Of a stretch of DNA of 64,000 nucleotides, positions 61,571 to 64,000 are shown piece after piece. A program made the position numbers and the translations under genes. Position 1 is the stretch's first letter. Every line of letters begins with the position of its first letter. Below the pieces are notes generated by a model. The model was not told the origin of the DNA and did no database searches. It was given only the letters and a program-made list of their open reading frames with translations. This stretch comes from an uncultured Pontibacter sp. (GTDB taxonomy: Bacteria; Bacteroidota; Bacteroidia; Cytophagales; Hymenobacteraceae): positions 1-64,000 of the forward strand of contig CANMMP010000003.1 of assembly GCA_947499125.1 (NCBI GenBank). Direction: 5' to 3'.

Positions 61571-64000
61571 TTATTTTTTTACCAGCTTTATGGTCTGGGT
61601 CTTGCCAGCCAGCTCTATGGTTAGCAGGTATAAGCCCGGCGGCATAGTATTGCCAACTCCCAGGTTTATTACCGAAGCACCGGCTGGCAGCTCCTCCTGG
61701 CGGTTTAGTATCTGCTTGCCGGCCAATGTATAAAGTATAAAAGTTGCTTTGCCTGCTTTTGCAGCACTCACATCTACATTCACTTCTGATACAAAAGGAT
61801 TAGGGTAAGCTTTACTTTGGGTCTGGGCTATTGTCTCGAAACTAACTGTTCTTGGGCCATAGAATTTATATGTGCCATCCGCATCAAGTTGTTTTAGCCT
61901 ATAGTATAAAGTGCCGTTTTTGCCGTTTCGGTTATCAACGAAAGTATAGTTCTGTGTAACCGACGAGTTGCCGGCCTTACTTTCCACGAAGCCAATTTTA
62001 TAGTAGTTCTTTCCGTCTGCGGATACTTCCACTTCGAAGCCAACATTGTTTTCTTCAGAGGCTGTTTGCCAGCTAAGCTCAGCATTTATACCTTCTTTTT
62101 TGGCTTCAAAGTATACCAGCTCTACCGGTAGCGGTGTATTGCGGCTCTGGATGGTCATGTAATTGATTGAGTTGACTCCGCTGGCTGTAATTGTTTTTGT
62201 AGTTGTACTAAGTCCTTCCGGTGCCGATAAAGTATACCAGCCAAAACCCGGGCCTACAGAGCCAACCAGTTCAAGTATAGATTCATCATGCGTGTCGAGC
62301 TCGCTGGCAAAATAAGTGGCTGTAATATCAGCATCAAACTTGCCCCTGCCCTCTGCCGGTATAAACTGAAACTGGCGGCCTATACTTTTTCCATCTACCA
62401 CGGCATCAGGGCCGGTTATGCGCACCATGGTTGCCAGGCCGGCACTTACTTTCGGCGTTATCGTTATGCCAATACCTCCGAAGGCTGAAGGAGCATTAGC
62501 ATCAACAGTGCGTGTCGTTTTTATAGTGCCTACAATGCGCCTTAGGTTCGTTTCATTTACTAATGAGGCATTCGCAGCAAGCGCTATCTCGTTTGCACCG
62601 GTATTCAGGGTTGTGGCGGTCAGGTTGGCAGCAAAAGTCAGTGTTTCATCAATCACCGCATTCCCTGAAAGGGTTTTAACGCCATCGCCCGATATCAGCA
62701 GGTTTTTATAGTTGATGCCTGGCATTAGCTGTGCGCCTATGCCGTTAAACTCTATAGTTTGGGGTGTGATAACAACTGCTTCCGCGTTCTTGGTCATGTT
62801 TCCGGCAACTTTAGCGATACCCGCCTCAAAAGTAGCTGTGGCTGTATTCTGCAGATCAAGGTGCCCATACTGAACACTTTTTATAGTTTGGTTGCTGCCG
62901 TTGTAAACTACTGTGCTGGTTGGGTTTAAGGTATAACTATCGAAAAGCGGCAGCGAGTTTATATGGCCTATTTTCATGGTAGCGCCATTCAGTATCGTTA
63001 AGGAAGTGCCGGGAGCCGCTTTTTTGGTAAGTATATGGTTTCGGGCATCCAGGGTGCCTGTGTTCACATTTATAGTTTGCAAACCATTTACATCGCCGTA
63101 AAGCGCCACCGTTGTAGCTGCTGCTGTTTTAGTAACCCTAAGCTCGTTTATAGTTATCGGAACTGCCGAAGTTATACTTGCCGGGTTTGTGCCAGTCATG
63201 TTTACCCAGTTACCAGACGCACTCAAGCTATTGCCATTGTTGGTTAGGTTACCGTGCACGGTCAGGTTTTTCGAAACGGTCAGTGCAGCGGAGGCATTTA
63301 CGGTTAAGTGCTGAAGGGTGGTGTTACCAGTGCCTGTTCCGTTCAGGTTTGCTGCTGCATTCGTAAACACCATGCTCAGGTTTGGGGCATTAATGTTTCC
63401 GTTGTTTGTCAGGTTATTGTCCAGGGTTAAAGTATAAGCCGTTCCGGGATCAGGTAATGTCCCTCCTGTGTTTACCAGCATCAGGTTAGCAACGCGTGTA
63501 TTGCCCTTAAGTGTGCGGATTGTGCTGTTTATAGTTAGCTTCCCGTAAGTCACGTTTTCTATGGGCGTATTGCCACCGGTATAGATCACTTCGCTGTTAA
63601 AGGCTAAATTGCTTGCGCTATAGTTTGCAGGGTAAGTCGCCGCATTCCGCACATCAAGTATAGCATTATCTGCTACAGTTAGCGAGCCCCCAGAAGTGTT
63701 ATTCAAGGTAAATCCATTCAGCACTAATCGTCCGCTCTGCACATTTAGGTTACCTGATAAAGTTGAGCTTCCGGTTGTGGTAAGCGTATTTGTTGTCGTT
63801 TTGCTCAGATTATGGAAACTGGTGGCAGGCACGGTCTGGTTTGCTGTGCCGGAAAAGATAACTGTACTGGTGCCGGGCGTAAAAGTGCCGCCTGCTCTTA
63901 ACCAGCTTCCTTTCAGGTCTATGGTTGAGGCGTTGGCCAGTAGGTTGCCTGCATTAAACACTACATTGCCGGGCACATTTATAGTTGGCACATTCAGAGC
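61571..64000 (-). CDS. Large secreted protein with T9SS type A sorting domain (5' end beyond the window)
   Basis: The visible 809 codons are the C-terminal part; the reading frame remains open to position 64000. Most of it is made of short repeated beta-strand units rich in Asn, Thr, Gly and Leu (LTVSKNLTVHGNLTNNGNSL, TINVPGNVVFNAGNLL). This resembles a filamentous-adhesin-like beta-solenoid. A fibronectin-like segment follows (VELVYFEAKKEGINAELSWQTASEENNVGFEVEVSADGKNYYKIG). The final 75 residues are the Por_Secre_tail type A sorting domain (AYPNPFVSEVNVDVS, PPGLYLLTIELAGKTQTIKLVKK). It is exported by T9SS and probably attached to lipopolysaccharide or released. The two cargo genes here use different signals, A and B. 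Confidence 0.93.
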   Translation of the reverse strand, partial: ALNVPTINVPGNVVFNAGNLLANASTIDLKGSWLRAGGTFTPGTSTVIFSGTANQTVPATSFHNLSKTTTNTLTTTGSSTLSGNLNVQSGRLVLNGFTLNNTSGGSLTVADNAILDVRNAATYPANYSASNLAFNSEVIYTGGNTPIENVTYGKLTINSTIRTLKGNTRVANLMLVNTGGTLPDPGTAYTLTLDNNLTNNGNINAPNLSMVFTNAAANLNGTGTGNTTLQHLTVNASAALTVSKNLTVHGNLTNNGNSLSASGNWVNMTGTNPASITSAVPITINELRVTKTAAATTVALYGDVNGLQTINVNTGTLDARNHILTKKAAPGTSLTILNGATMKIGHINSLPLFDSYTLNPTSTVVYNGSNQTIKSVQYGHLDLQNTATATFEAGIAKVAGNMTKNAEAVVITPQTIEFNGIGAQLMPGINYKNLLISGDGVKTLSGNAVIDETLTFAANLTATTLNTGANEIALAANASLVNETNLRRIVGTIKTTRTVDANAPSAFGGIGITITPKVSAGLATMVRITGPDAVVDGKSIGRQFQFIPAEGRGKFDADITATYFASELDTHDESILELVGSVGPGFGWYTLSAPEGLSTTTKTITASGVNSINYMTIQSRNTPLPVELVYFEAKKEGINAELSWQTASEENNVGFEVEVSADGKNYYKIGFVESKAGNSSVTQNYTFVDNRNGKNGTLYYRLKQLDADGTYKFYGPRTVSFETIAQTQSKAYPNPFVSEVNVDVSAAKAGKATFILYTLAGKQILNRQEELPAGASVINLGVGNTMPPGLYLLTIELAGKTQTIKLVKK

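Overview
The window comes from a Bacteroidota chromosome, most likely a Hymenobacteraceae member such as Pontibacter; that placement is inference from gene content, not a database match. Supporting signs are type IX secretion (T9SS) cargo and PorP/SprF genes, a bacilliredoxin-like YtxJ protein, an alpha/beta-fused 2-oxoacid dehydrogenase E1, and many promoters of the Bacteroidota form TTG-N19-TAnnTTTG. Genes are mostly housekeeping, in short operons on both strands. I found no prophage, insertion sequence, CRISPR array or tRNA gene.

Left edge (1-760): three tandem leftward promoters and a boxA-like leader sequence, so an rRNA operon very probably starts just beyond position 1. 760-9000: a lysine-forming saccharopine dehydrogenase/alanine dehydrogenase homologue, glycine decarboxylase gcvP, a small secreted protein, a DUF4136 lipoprotein and a TonB-dependent receptor. 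9027-15076: a leftward operon of a giant T9SS type B cargo with an ice-binding-type N-terminus, a PorP/SprF outer-membrane partner and a PorE-like OmpA protein. 15462-25969: lipoyl synthase, an outer-membrane protein, a block of bacilliredoxin, two tiny envelope proteins and fused E1, an M16 peptidase, the floA-nfeD pair, a 980-base island of repeats, and proS. 26156-33679: a Tyr/Arg-rich lipoprotein with a FadL-like porin, a dipeptidyl peptidase IV, a RelA/SpoT synthetase and an unusual ClC transporter.

33864-41236: a membrane-protein gene broken by an in-frame TGA, then a tryptophan/kynurenine degradation group (aldehyde dehydrogenase, odd SDR, 3-hydroxyanthranilate dioxygenase), a GNAT enzyme, an aminotransferase and a LutB-type protein. 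41378-48727: M28 peptidase, ispF, a lipoprotein, a 2-oxoglutarate oxygenase, chromate transporter, an EVE-like/HNH nuclease likely to act on modified DNA, and an exported acetolactate decarboxylase homologue. 48744-51948: nucleotide-sugar genes rfbA, rfbB, galE. 52026-61508: prmC diverging from ribD-msrC, then psd, gdhA, cdsA, a CPBP protease diverging from dusB, and an EamA exporter. The right edge cuts through a large T9SS type A cargo.

Two kinds of structure lie over the genes. The heptamer AASTATA (AACTATA/TATAGTT and AAGTATA/TATACTT) is strikingly frequent both between and inside genes, where it falls in codon pairs such as ATA-GTT and ACT-ATA. The intergenic gaps also carry several families of dispersed palindromic repeats, each present in more than one place or in inverted pairs.
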